Below, piece after piece: positions 1 to 10,761 of a DNA stretch of 64,000 bases (position 1 is its first letter; the number at the start of each line of letters is the position of its first letter). The notes under the pieces were generated by a model, which was not told the origin of the DNA, did no database searches, and saw only the letters and a list, made by a program, of their open reading frames with translations. The stretch is taken from assembly GCA_002794775.1 (NCBI GenBank), contig NBAY01000003.1, positions 1,364,001 to 1,428,000 of the forward strand, written 5' to 3'. Source of the DNA: Porodaedalea pini (lineage: Eukaryota > Basidiomycota > Agaricomycetes > Hymenochaetales > Hymenochaetaceae). Made by a program: the position numbers and the translations under genes.

Positions 1-422
1 CTGAAAACGCGAAGGGAGGGCGGAATAGCGTATAAGTCAATGGGGCCCTCTCTCGTGTAACATACCGAGAATGTACGCCATGCAGGCTCGAAGGAGAGAG
101 GAGTAAAACGAAGATATTGTTTTGAGTGGATAGAGCATGGGTAGACATGGTCGGAGTCATAGATAAATGAGTGCGCCGCAGGAGAGGGTCTCCTTTTAAA
201 CAAATGAGTAATGGGGGAGCAGGGCGACAAGGCTTGAGTTGGATAAGCTGGCAAGGAATGAGAACGATGAATGATAAAACAGAACGGGACAGAGAAGCAA
301 AGATATAGACGCAAAAAAACCGGATGACTGCCAGTCCCATTGACCGAGCCTAATCACGTCGCAGAGCGTCGATTTCCTGGACGGCGATGACGCTGGTCTA
401 TCCAACGCGACGCGAAACGCGC
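1..422. other. Gene-free flank
   Basis: This stretch lies downstream of the G-gamma stop codon. Its open frames are short and show no recognisable protein. I see no RNA gene or repeat here. Confidence 0.5.
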
Positions 423-815
423 CTACATGACCACGCACTGGCAACCCTGAGCTGGAGGCGCATACGGGTCCTCTCCTCGTCCTACTGGGCCCCATACAGA
501 CGGCACCTATAAAGGGCAAAGCAAAACGCAGTCAGCAACTGCGCCCTCGCGTCCGACATCTGATGATAGGGACGAACAAGATGATCCTTTGTTGACTTGC
601 AGTACTGGATCAGACTGTGGATAAGATACGACACGTAAGCTCGACGAAAAACGGCTCTGTTGCAGAGCGCAGATAGCATAAGGAACGCACCTGGCGCTAG
701 CCTCGCTAACCCGGACGCGGGGGCGGGCAAGGTCCTCTCTCAAACGCTGGTTGTGCTCTGCCAGCCTCCGGAGCTTGAGTTCAGACATAGACTGCTTGTG
801 TGGCCGCGAGCTCAT
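423..815 (-). CDS. Heterotrimeric G-protein gamma subunit (Ste18-like)
   Basis: Three exons (complement 691-815, 578-614, 423-506) join in frame to 81 codons plus stop, the usual size of a fungal G-gamma. The N-terminal half is the GGL helix (SELKLRRLAEHNQRLREDLA), which pairs with the beta-propeller of G-beta. The C-terminus ends CQCVVM: the CVVM CAAX box predicts prenylation, and the preceding cysteine could be palmitoylated, anchoring the beta-gamma dimer to the plasma membrane for pheromone and nutrient signalling. All three exon borders have GT donors and AG acceptors (intron 2 starts GTTCGT). The ATG at 813-815 was chosen because it opens the frame; an in-frame ATG at 786-788 is the alternative. 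No defect is seen. The fold and role are family knowledge; the exon structure is read directly. Confidence 0.92.
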
Positions 816-1843
816 CGTGGGCGATAAGGGGAAGGTGCAGGGTATGCGGAGGAGATGGTGGTGTACTGCAGATAGACGGATCGTGCTCGTCCAGGCAAGA
901 AAAGTCTGTAGAAAATGCCAAAAGGAGAACGGTTAGACTCGAAAGAGCAGCATGATGATTGAAGACATGAAAGTACGCGCCTTGTAGACCGTGTGCGGTG
1001 AACGGAGGGGAGAGTGATGGGAGCAAGGGATAGTAAGTAAGTCAGAAGGTGTAGGGCGAAAACTCCTGAACTTCGGCTATCCTTTTCGGCACGTGTCACA
1101 CTTTATCGCGTGACGTTCCTATGCCTTTTACGACTTCCTTTGATTATGAAGTAATCGACTTGAGGTCGTTTTCACTATGAATTTGCTTGGATGTTCTAAA
1201 AACAAAATACAGCCTGATAGTCACCATCTAAACCTTTCTTTCACAACTGGCTTTCCCTAGGTGGTCATTATCAAGAGTTAGAACACTGGACTCTCCGCAA
1301 TACACGCATCTTCGATGCCAACTGTCCGGGTCACGCTAGTTCAATGCCAGGCTGTTTGATCGCAACTTGGAAACTAACAGTGTAACAGGGCCAACAGCGG
1401 ACACCAAGGTGAGTTACTTTGGAAAGAACATAACATCGGCCTGCTTTCGAAAGCCAAGAGTGCAAGGCGGACGGGCGCCGCCCGTTGCAGTCCAGATCCA
1501 GACTGGTGACCACCTGTTACGCGGCCAATCATAGCTGAGCCACAAGCACATCCGCATACAATCGGTACTTGCCGGTTGCCTTGTCACGGATTGTACAAAA
1601 GGCTGCAGAGCCGCCACGGCCTACTGCTTCCTCCAACGTCCCCCGTTCTCCCCCATCGCCCTTCTTTCTTTCTCCTTTCTTTGCCCTAGAGCAGGTATCT
1701 CTTCTTCTCCTTCGAGCAGGGTACGTCAAGTTTTGCCAGAGTAGCGTCAGAATACTCATATCTAGGAATCATGTGCAGCCTCGCATTCGTACACACACCG
1801 TCGTTCCTAATCTAGTCCATCGCTTGTTAGCCATTTCGTCAAG
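816..1843. promoter_or_regulatory. Intergenic region upstream of two divergent genes
   Basis: About 1 kb separates the G-gamma start (minus) from the cupredoxin-like start (plus), so it should hold both promoters. The part at 1625-1700 is strongly C/T-rich on the plus strand, as is common upstream of fungal transcription starts. No TATA box or protein-binding site can be named, and the open frames here look like noise. Confidence 0.4.
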
Positions 1844-2604
1844 ATGAAGTTCTTCTCATTCGTCTCCGCCCTCGCCATAATCACGGCAGTCTCTGCTGAG
1901 AATTTCACCGTCCAAGTCGGTGCAAATGGCGGCTTGACTTACAATCCCTCTTCGGTCAATGCCTCTGTTGGTGACACTATTGCCTTCCAGTTGTGAGTGT
2001 TATGAGTACCTCTCCGAAATCATGAGCTGATTGTGTGGCCAGCTTGGCAAAGAATCACGTGCGTTTGTTACCATCATAATCTCTAATGATTCTTATTCTT
2101 TTCGCATTAGTCCGTTACGCAGTCGACCTTTGCGAACCCGTGCACTTCAAGCGGTGTCGATTCTGGCTTCTTCCCTGTCACTGCTAATGCGACAGAGGTT
2201 CCCCAATGGAGTTTCACAGTCAACAATGCGTCCGCGCCTTTGTGGTTCTTCTGTGCCCAGACTGGGTGAGCTCCTTTCAAGCATTTCTTGAGCATTGAGT
2301 ATTCAGTTGTGTCATTCTTTTTAGGCATTGTCAGAAGGGCATGGTCTTTGCCGTGAACGCAAATGCTAACAAGACCTTCGAGGCCTTCCAAGCTGCTGCT
2401 AATGCAACCTCGGCCAACTCGACTACAACTGGCTCGAGTGCCTCTGGCTCGTCTGCTGCGCCGAGCGCATCCGTGGCGGGGTCTGCCGTCGGAGGTTCTG
2501 CAAGCCCGTCAGCAGCAGCAAGCAGTGCGTTGTCGAAGCTGAGCTTCAACGCTGCGGCTGGTATGCTTGCGGTCGTTGGCCTGCTGGTTGGTTGTGCGTT
2601 GTGA
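1844..2604 (+). CDS. Secreted cupredoxin-like, Ser/Ala-rich (probable GPI) protein
   Basis: Four exons (1844-1992, 2043-2058, 2111-2265, 2325-2604) give 199 aa. Residues 1-18 form a signal peptide (MKFFSFVSALAIITAVSA). Next comes a cupredoxin-like domain: FTVQVG..., a mid-domain AKNHS motif supplying a His, and LWFFCAQTGHCQKGM, supplying the Cys and second His of a blue-copper site. The axial position after CQK is a Met. A low-complexity Ser/Ala/Gly tail follows (about 130-175), and a hydrophobic C-terminus ending GLLVGCAL suggests GPI attachment. Many N-x-S/T sites suggest N-glycosylation. Proteins of this design are cell-surface or secreted proteins of Agaricomycetes; the physiological role is not known. 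The copper ligands are inferred from spacing. Confidence 0.85.
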
Positions 2605-2909
2605 ATGTGATCATTGTGAGGGAGTAGAAGAGCTGGATTCTTTGAAAGTGCTTTGGATTTTTTTTCGTGGACTGTGTCTGCTATACGTGTTATATGGGCT
2701 TAAAAAGATGTAATGTTAGGAGCGCTTCCATCGATGGGAAGTTGAACATGCAATGCTTGGCCGTTGTACTTTTTGTTTGTGCGATTTTGCTTCCTGGAGG
2801 AATTCTCTAGCGTGGGAACTGGAAATTGAAGACGCGAAAGCCTATTTTGTGTTTGCCTCACGTGTCGAGCGTGTTGTGATGAACCACGCGAATCTTTGCC
2901 TCAGCCACC
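2605..2909. other. Intergenic, 3'/5' flank
   Basis: About 300 bp between two same-strand genes. T-rich sequence after the first stop is consistent with a 3' UTR; no further feature is seen. Confidence 0.4.
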
Positions 2910-4655
2910 ATGGACTCCGATGAAGATGAACTTGGTATGTTATACGCGTCAATATTTGTAAATTTTGATAAATAACCATGCATTGCGAATAGCGGTTTAT
3001 GACGCGACGACGACTCCCTACCGCGTCGAGAAGTACGTGGACGTGAGCGCGAAAGCCTCAAAGCCAAATGGACGCGCCGCAGTAGCAGGCCCATCCTCAA
3101 AGCCGCCTAGCAAGACGCGCGTCAATGCGCGAAAGCGAAGTCCTACACCGCAGGATGACGACAACGACCAGGAAGACGCGCGTGCGAGTGAAGATGACGG
3201 CGTGACGTTCGTCGATGCTCCGGCACCGCGGAGGGGTCGACCCAAACGCGGCACGTCGCGTGAGCCTGAGCATGCAGCGCCCGCAAAGGCGAGGAGTGCA
3301 CCCCGCGGGAAGGGAAAAGGCAAGGCGAGAGCTAATGATGCTCGAGTGCCGTCTCCGGAGATTATGGACATTGACAACTTGGATGAGATTAGGGCGGACG
3401 TGGAAGATGAGCCACAAGAGGTTCCACGACCGCCTGCTCAGACTTGGAATTTGAAGAGGAATCAACAAAATGGGGGAAGTACTGCGTGGAAAAGGAGGGA
3501 GGAGAAGCATAAAGGGCAGCTGGAACGAATGCAAAAACGGTGTCAGGATGTGCGTCCAAGGCATATATATTTTCTATGGTGGCACTCAACTATCTTTTCT
3601 TATCAAGGCACTAAGTCAGCGGGATAATCTAGCGAGACAACTGGAGGAGATATTCCAATTACGGAACGCGGAGGCGGAAGCAAATGCTGAACAGCAGGCT
3701 ACTTTTTTTGAGAGCCGGCTCCAGAGTGCGACCATTAATGCTTTTGATACTATCCTTTTGTTAACTTGATCTTCGGGTCTAGCTCAAGAGGAGATGATTC
3801 AGGAGCTCACGTCCCAGCTTGCCCGAGTTGACTCGCTCACAAGGGAAGGGAAAACCTCTACATTACATTTCCTAACCCGAGAGGCGGCTGATGAAGAGCG
3901 AAGAGGTGTTGAGAGGCAGGTGGAGAAGCTCAAGCAGGCCTTGAAAGAGAAGGACAAGATTATCGCTGAAAGGGATGCAACCATTAGTGAGCAGTCTACA
4001 GAAAGTGATTTATGGTTTTCTTTTTTCTCGGGGGTTCAGCGTACTAACGTATTCCCGAAAGTTCGTGATTTGCAGAGAGAGCTATCAGCAGAAATTGAAC
4101 GGAGCAAATCTTTAGCATCCTCGCGTCCAAATGGCCGAGACGCCTTGTCTAGATCGCGCATAGTCTCTGGTCCTAACTCTGGCGTGAGACTGGAAGGCGT
4201 GAAGGCGTCGAATACGCATCGGCTATACGAAGACTTAACAAATATCCTTGTCCTTGATTGCAAGTGCGAGATATCGGCGGATACGAACGAGGAACAGTGG
4301 GTGTATAGCTGCTTGTATTCTCAATCCGGCAGCGACTGGAGTGCGTTCTTCTTATTTCCGGCTTTACATTTTTATTGGACTTACTGCAATCCCATTCGTC
4401 TTCGTATTTTGCTTCCCTCTGCTAGGTCTTGCATTCTCGCTTCGATCGTACAAGGAACCAGGGGAGGACGGGGAGAGTGCGGAAAAGGTGGCATATACCC
4501 CGAAGGAAATGAGTGATAAATCTCCGGAGTCGCTGGAAAGACTTGACTTCCTAGCGGAGGAATTCACGTTCCATCGTAAACAGCTGGATGTCTTTTTGGA
4601 CAAACTGTATACGGCCATGAACGAAGCTTTCGGATCCGGTGAAACCGAGGAGTGA
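2910..4655 (+). CDS. Monopolin complex subunit Csm1/Pcs1-like
   Basis: Six exons (2910-2934, 2993-3549, 3608-3725, 3783-4004, 4062-4340, 4426-4655) sum to 1431 nt, 476 aa. Residues about 1-190 are charged and disordered with AT-hook-like RRGRPKRG and several basic runs. Residues about 195-330 form a coiled coil (RQLEEIFQLRNAEAEANAEQ; KLKQALKEKDKIIAERD). The C-terminal globular part starts at YEDLTNILVLDCKCE and ends with LDFLAEEFTFHRKQLDVFLD, the pattern of the Csm1/Pcs1 C-terminal domain. In yeasts this protein dimerises and crosslinks kinetochore components, preventing merotelic attachment. The fifth exon is preceded by a textbook TACTAAC branch site. The fungal family is divergent, so the call rests on the C-terminal domain plus the coiled coil. 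Confidence 0.85.
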
Positions 4656-4843
4656 TCTATGTGTGTTGCGGTGTGCGGCCTCGTCTCGACCTAGTCCGGC
4701 TTGGTCGGCTTCAATTCTGATTGGGTTTCTTCGTCTGACGCGTGTGGTGTTGTACTACAATTATTCTACTATTACAATTGGAAAGAATAGTCATCTAACG
4801 GATCAACAGACCTTGTTGCTACATGTCGCCCATTCATAATAAT

Positions 4844-7524
4844 TTAGGCTGCAGTCAAGTGACCCGCCGTATCGAACCCAGCTTTTCTCCATGCCTGTAA
4901 GGTGGCTTCGTCGCCCCTTTGAGCAGCCTTGCCAACCTCCAGAGCTACGAAACCGCCTTCGATGTCGGAGCCTCCTAGATTTGCTCCCGCTTGCCGTAGA
5001 ACCTCGACGATACCCGAGTGTCCGAGCCGAGCAGCCTAGACAATACGAACGTTAATCTTAGAAATGCCACCGCTTACAAGAATGACTAGACTCACGTAAT
5101 AAAGCGCGGTGTGCCCTAGTGAGTCTCGAAGATGCACCAGAGCACCTGCCTGCAAGAGAATCGCAAGACTGCGTTCACTGCCGTTGAAAGCAGCAACATG
5201 CAGTGGAGTCCATCCAGAGCTAGGCTCAACACTGTTGACAATCCCTGCTGCGGAGTTTCTAGGTCCCTTGTCAACGGTGGGGCTCCGTATCACATCGGCG
5301 TGGTCCTGATAATTCAGACAGAACTCGAGTCCCTCGACATCGTCTTTGGCAACCGCAAGACGGATAAGGATGAGTAGCAAAGAGGACTGTGTCGTGCTCG
5401 CCTCTGCGGCCGTCCACGACCACGAAGCGGCTGGGTCATCCGCACTATGTCCATGCCCTTGGTCTTGGCTGACAACAATCTCCGGGATGTGCGGCGATGA
5501 GGAGCTTGAGAGCCGCATCATCTGCGCAAGGCAGTTCTGCATCGTGTCTAAGTGCCGCGCCATTGATGGCTTCATCGAGCCCCCACCTGGAGCGGTTAGC
5601 TCGCCTCGCAAGGGCAGGCGAACGAGCTCCCGGACCTTCTCAATTGAAAGTTGCGGCTTTGAGAGAAGATACCCGAGTTTCGTCAGTGCACACTGTATTT
5701 GTGCACAGTGATATGGGATCAGCGGAATCTGCGTAAGCAATGCAGTCTACGAGAGATACGGACCTCGGGCGTCATATCACCTCCAGGCACGATGCCAACG
5801 TCCAACAAAGCTCTTCCTGTCTCGTATGCATCGGATACCGTTCCCTTCGCACACTGCGTAATAGCGACTACGACGCAGCGGTCGGACGCCTCGCGCAGTG
5901 TCTCAATCAGATCGCGCCTCTGCGGGGCATTGCCTGCACCGAACGTCTCGAGGACTACACCTTGTATCGGAGGGTTAAGAAATGCCCGCACTGTGTCTGC
6001 TGAGATGCCGGGGAATAGACGAAGAGTCGCTGATGGATTTATTTCGCCAACGCTCAATAATTGAGAAATCCAATGAAAAACTGAGACGATGCCCTACCGA
6101 CACGAGAGCTCATGTCTGCAAGTGGATTGAGAATGCATCGATGGTAGAGCCGATGTGTGAAGCATACCCTTGTGGGCCTTAAATCTACGTAGACTTGTTT
6201 GTCTAATGACATTATTCCAATTGACGACAATGTCAATTCCGACTTGATGGTGAATAAAGTAAGCTTCCTGTATGCGTATCAAGTCCAGCAGTGCTCACCG
6301 TTTACCAAGGGTGGGAAATTGGGGCTGTTGAACGCATCGAGATCATAAGACGACAACTTCGAGACCCGATTACCGCGATACAGACAATGGTTGAAGAACA
6401 AACAACACTCTGAGCATCTGTTATGAGCGCGTGCTGTGCTTATAGATATGATCGGCAAGAGAACCTGGTATGATGTATTGACCGGCGATCGATAGTGCGC
6501 CGAGCAGATTATCCTCTGCATCGTTACGTAGTTGGGATAATGGGATTTGAGCTCCGGTCAAAATCTGGAACTCGGTGTTTGATAAAGGTTGGCACCGGAA
6601 TGGCTCGTCCTAGCTCACTACTGTCTTCCCGAGGTCTTCGAGCATGAAGCTAAGCGCACTCGAAGTATACGACATGGTATCTGTGCCATGTAAAATGACA
6701 AACGCATCAAATGCAGTGTAGTTAAGCTCGATTTCAGTCGCGATGCGCACCCAGTCTGGAAGAGTGTGTATCAGTCTGAACTTGGCCATAGTCCAATGTA
6801 CGTACCTTCTGTGTCGACATTGCTGCTATCCAAGAGTGGATCCCACTATACATGTTCTGCTGAGCACGGAAGTTGATATCGCCTTCGTGAAGGAATACCT
6901 CTAAAATCGCATATCTGATCCTCTTAGTATTTCCAGCATGGACCGACGTTCGTGGTGTAATCAAACTCGGAAGTAGGCATTCGTAAACATTTTCCTCAAT
7001 CCTTCTGCAATGTTCTGCATGAGACAGGTTTGGTTTCGGCGTATCAGAAAGTAGCGAAGGAGGTATGGGCCTCGTTGATTTAACGGTCAGGGTAGGTATT
7101 TCCTTTGAAGCCGGAGAATGTAAGTCGGACACAGGACTTGATCTGCCACTGATAGACCATTTCCTGAAACCTTCGATGGTTCCAGAGTGAGAGTACAGGG
7201 AATCTTCTAGTGGATCGTGAAAACGAGATTGGCAGCTTGGAGGGGTTGTTTGAGTAAACGAGGGTTTCCGCATATAAATTGACATACCGTAGAGTTTCTG
7301 TTAGGAAATGAGGCTCATTTCTGTAGCCCTAATCCTCATGAAACTCCCACAAAGTTAAGCATGATGAGGTTTATATGGCACACCTGCGGCCAACCAGCAT
7401 GCCTATAGTTCCTCCTGTATAAATTATCTCGAGTAACAAACATCGGTAAACGAAGAAATCTGACGAGAAAAGAAATAAAACTTACAAGGACACGGGCTTC
7501 ATCAGAAGGGTGAGAGATCTCCAT
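4844..7524 (-). CDS. L-asparaginase with C-terminal ankyrin repeats
   Basis: This enzyme hydrolyses L-asparagine to aspartate and ammonia (EC 3.5.1.1, cytosolic type I family). The multi-exon minus-strand reading shows [13 protein letters not shown] near the N-terminus (nucleophile Thr), then [20 protein letters not shown] with the second catalytic Thr-Asp, [34 protein letters not shown] and [19 protein letters not shown]. After the amidase part come ankyrin repeats ([36 protein letters not shown]), ending [11 protein letters not shown] chose the ATG at 7522-7524 because it is in frame with DEARVLIIYTGG and upstream in-frame sequence has a stop; the true start could lie in a further 5' exon. 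Introns include one at about 5038-5093 with a GTGAGT donor. It converges on the monopolin gene (188 bp gap) and diverges from tryptophan synthase. Confidence 0.9.
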
Positions 7525-7765
7525 TAATTTTTCCGCTTGATCTTTTTCGTTTGATATATACTGCTGTGCTGCGATGAAGAGGGCGAAACGAAGGGCTGTG
7601 ACTGTGTAAGACAACTCATCGTCGGAGTTGTCGAGTCAGCTCAATTGAGGCGCCGCGGTAAAGGCCGGAGCGCCGATCTTCAATTTCGGCAAGTACACGG
7701 CATGATTCAGAGTCATATAAAATGGCCGCATACAGTCTGCTCTTACACCTCACACTTCTACCGCC
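7525..7765. promoter_or_regulatory. Shared divergent promoter, asparaginase / tryptophan synthase
   Basis: Only 241 bp separate the two divergent start codons. A TATA-like TATAAAA at 7716-7722 lies about 45 bp before the tryptophan synthase ATG. No specific activator site (for example a Gcn4/CpcA TGACTC) is claimed, although TGACTC reads on the minus strand at about 7635. Confidence 0.45.
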
Positions 7766-10493
7766 ATGACTGACGCTCTAAAAAACGTATTCGCAAAAAA
7801 GAAAGCCGAGGCATGTTTTTCATTCGACTAGCCCTATTTTGTCATCGCTGATCCAAACTCTGCAGGGCAGCCCCGCTCTCGTCACTTTCGTGACCGCAGG
7901 CTATCCGACCAAGGAGGCTACAGTGCCCATCATGCTCGCAATGGAGGAGGGAGGCTCGGATATCATAGAGCTTGGAGTTCCCTTCAGCGATCCTATCGCA
8001 GACGGTCCCGTGATTCAAGAAACTAACACAGTGAGTCCATGAATAAGCATGAGCCGAGTATACTAACACTTACGTCTTTCATCTCATAGGTCGCCTTGAA
8101 GCACAATGTCGACTACACTGATTGTCTTAACTATGTTCACGAAGCACGCCAAAAAGGCCTCAAGGCTCCCATCCTCCTTATGGGTACGTCGCTGACTCCA
8201 TGTCGACAAAGGCTTCTCCCTTATCCCTTTTCACAGGCTACTATAATCCGATGCTCGCATACGGCGAGGAGAAAGCCATTCAAGACACCAAAGCAGCTGG
8301 GGCTAATGGTTACATCATGGTCGATCTCCCTCCCGAAGAAGCCATTGAGTTCCGACAGAAATGCACAAAAGCAGAGTATGTTCTGTTATGAGGAAAATCT
8401 CGGAGACAAAAACTGACGCAATGCACAGTCTGTCCTATGTCCCCTTGATTGCCCCTTCTACGACCCTTCCTCGTATCAAACTTCTCTCCTCAATTGCCGA
8501 CTCATTTATTTATGTCGTATCTAAGGTGAATTCCCTTGCCTGAACCAAAGTAGAAGATCGTTGCTTAGCCTTCTCTCACTAGATGGGTACAACTGGTTCA
8601 TCGGCTCAAATTGCTATGAATGTCGAGCTACCAAACATCTTGGCACGGATCCGGCAATATGCGACTGTTCCGTTGGCTGTTGGTTTTGGTGTTGCTACCC
8701 GCGAGCATTTTGAGACCGTAGCAAATGCTGGTGCGGACGGTGTAGTGGTTGGAAGCCGCCTTGTTTCTGTCATCAAAGGGGCTCCGGCGGGCCAAATTGC
8801 GCGGGAGGTCAAGAAATATTGTGCCGAGATTACTCTAAAAGGGCGAGACCAAAAGCTCCATTTACGAAACGGCCAGACAACTGGACACGTCACTCGGCCT
8901 ATCGTCAATGAAGCTCAGAAAGGCCCTCCTGTAGGTAATAGCGCCTCAGAACCTGTTGTTCTCCCGGCTCGCTTCGGCGAGTTTGGAGGCCAGTACGTGC
9001 CCGAAGCTCTGGTGGATTGCCTCGTAGAACTTGAAGCAGCTCACAAGTCCGCGATGGCTGATCCGGAATTCTGGGCAGAGTTTAAGGGTTTGTTCGGCTA
9101 TATGAACCGGCCCTCAACACTGTATTGTTCAGAGAGACTTACTGAACATGCTGGCGGAGCCAAAATCTGGCTCAAGCGAGAGGATCTGTAAGTCACCTTC
9201 TGAATACACTTCGCAGCATTGCTCAAAATCCTTCGTGCTATATCCAGAAATCATACCGGCTCTCACAAAATCAACAATGCTATCGGCCAGGTTTGCGGGC
9301 TGTTCTTAACCTATCCAGGGTCATTTTCTAACTTGTCCTTTAAGATTTTACTGGCGAAACGATTAGGGAAGAAGCGAATCATCGCAGAAACTGGCGCTGG
9401 CCAGCACGGTGTAGCCACTGCAACAGTCTGCGCTCGCTTTGGTCTAGAATGCGTCGTCTTCATGGGCTCTGAAGATGTGAGACGGCAAGCTCTGAATGTC
9501 TTCCGTATGCGAATGCTCGGCGCTACGGTAAGCCGATTCAAAACCCCTGTGGTAGTCTCCAAATGTGACGTCGCTGCAGGTCATCCCGGTTCACTCCGGC
9601 TCTTGTACTTTAAAAGACGCAGTGAATGAAGCCATGCGTGACTGGGTGACGAACCTCTCTTCGACTCATTACCTTGTAGGCTCTGCGATTGGCCCTCATC
9701 CGTTCCCGACCATTGTACGCGATTTCCAGCGCGTTATTGGCGCGGAAATCAAAGAGCAGCTGCAGGAGGCACGCGGAAAGCTCCCCGACGCAGTTGTCGC
9801 GTGTGTCGGTGGTGGTAGCAATGCCATAGGGACCTTCTACGACTTCATCCCGGATAAGAACGTGCGGTTGATCGGTGTTGAAGCAGGAGGCGAGGGTACG
9901 CTCTGCCCTATGTGTGCTCAACTTTCGCACCTGTTGACTTGTTTCGATATATAGGTATCGACGGTGAGCGTCACAGTGCAACTCTGGCTCGGGGTGTACC
10001 TGGTGTTTTGCACGGTGTGCGGACGTACGTCCTCCAAACTAAGGAGGGTCAGATCACCGAGACGCACTCAGTCAGCGCGGGTCTTGACTATCCAGCTGTT
10101 GGCCCCGAGCATGCCTGGCTGAAGGACTCTGGACGTGCGGAATACATCGTCGCTACTGATGAGGATGCCCTTCGCGGCTTCCGTTTGATCACTCAACTCG
10201 AGGGCATCATTCCTGGTAGGTCGATGCGTCGCGTGAAGGGTGTCACGGTCCCGCTAACCATATATAACTAGCTCTCGAGTCCTCTCATGCCGTCTGGGCC
10301 GGTCTCCAACTAGCAAAGACATTGCCGAAGGATAATGATATTGTCATCGTATGTGAAATCTTTAACTTTGAATTTTGTCTGAGTAACCTGTATCATGCAC
10401 CAGTGCTTGTCCGGAAGAGGTGACAAGGACGTCGAGCAGATCTCGCAGCTGCTTCCAGGAAAGTGGGCAGATGTCCTTGATTGGCACGTATAG
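7766..10493 (+). CDS. TRP5: Bifunctional tryptophan synthase (alpha-beta fusion)
   Basis: Catalyses the last step of tryptophan synthesis: indole-3-glycerol phosphate to indole (alpha half), then indole plus serine to tryptophan (beta half, PLP-dependent). The alpha half shows [27 protein letters not shown] (catalytic Glu and Asp), [24 protein letters not shown] and [11 protein letters not shown] linker of about 40 residues leads to the beta half: [30 protein letters not shown] (PLP lysine), [40 protein letters not shown] and [13 protein letters not shown]. Exon 1 is 7766-7810, and the first intron (7811-7865) starts with GC. Exon 2 is 7866-8030 and exon 3 is 8090-8183; several further short introns follow. 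The gene appears intact, at about 700 aa. Confidence 0.97.
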
Positions 10494-10761
10494 TGATGAA
10501 GACCGAACTCGGCTAGGCATCAGAAGGAAAATGCATTCAAAGCATCATTTAGTACTTGGATAGATATGTACGCAATGAAATTCTCTGTGGATAGAAGAGG
10601 CATAGAACTGAGTTACTTGGTAAAGAGTTCGTCGTGCAAACCGCGGCGCGTACCACGGTACATAGCAGCACTTATAAAATAACGATCACTTCTTGTCTTC
10701 TTACTCCCATCATCAACCGTGGGAAACTCTCGAGCTCAGCGTATCTCTTTTTTTCTCCGCG
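10494..10761. other. Intergenic and LINE 5' region
   Basis: Contains the 3' flank of tryptophan synthase and then, from about 10630, sequence leading into the LINE ORF1. The exact 5' end of the LINE cannot be fixed without other copies. Confidence 0.4.

Noticed and set aside
196..519. Minus-strand open frame of 107 codons
   Set aside because: It overlaps the last G-gamma exon in a different frame; the CAAX reading is clearly the real one.
3018..3564. Minus-strand open frames of 119 and 155 codons
   Set aside because: They are shadows of the long second exon of the monopolin gene.
7336..7614. Asparaginase start at a non-ATG codon near 7614
   Set aside because: It relies on a TTG start; an in-frame ATG at 7524 gives a compact N-terminus directly before the catalytic TGGTIG segment.
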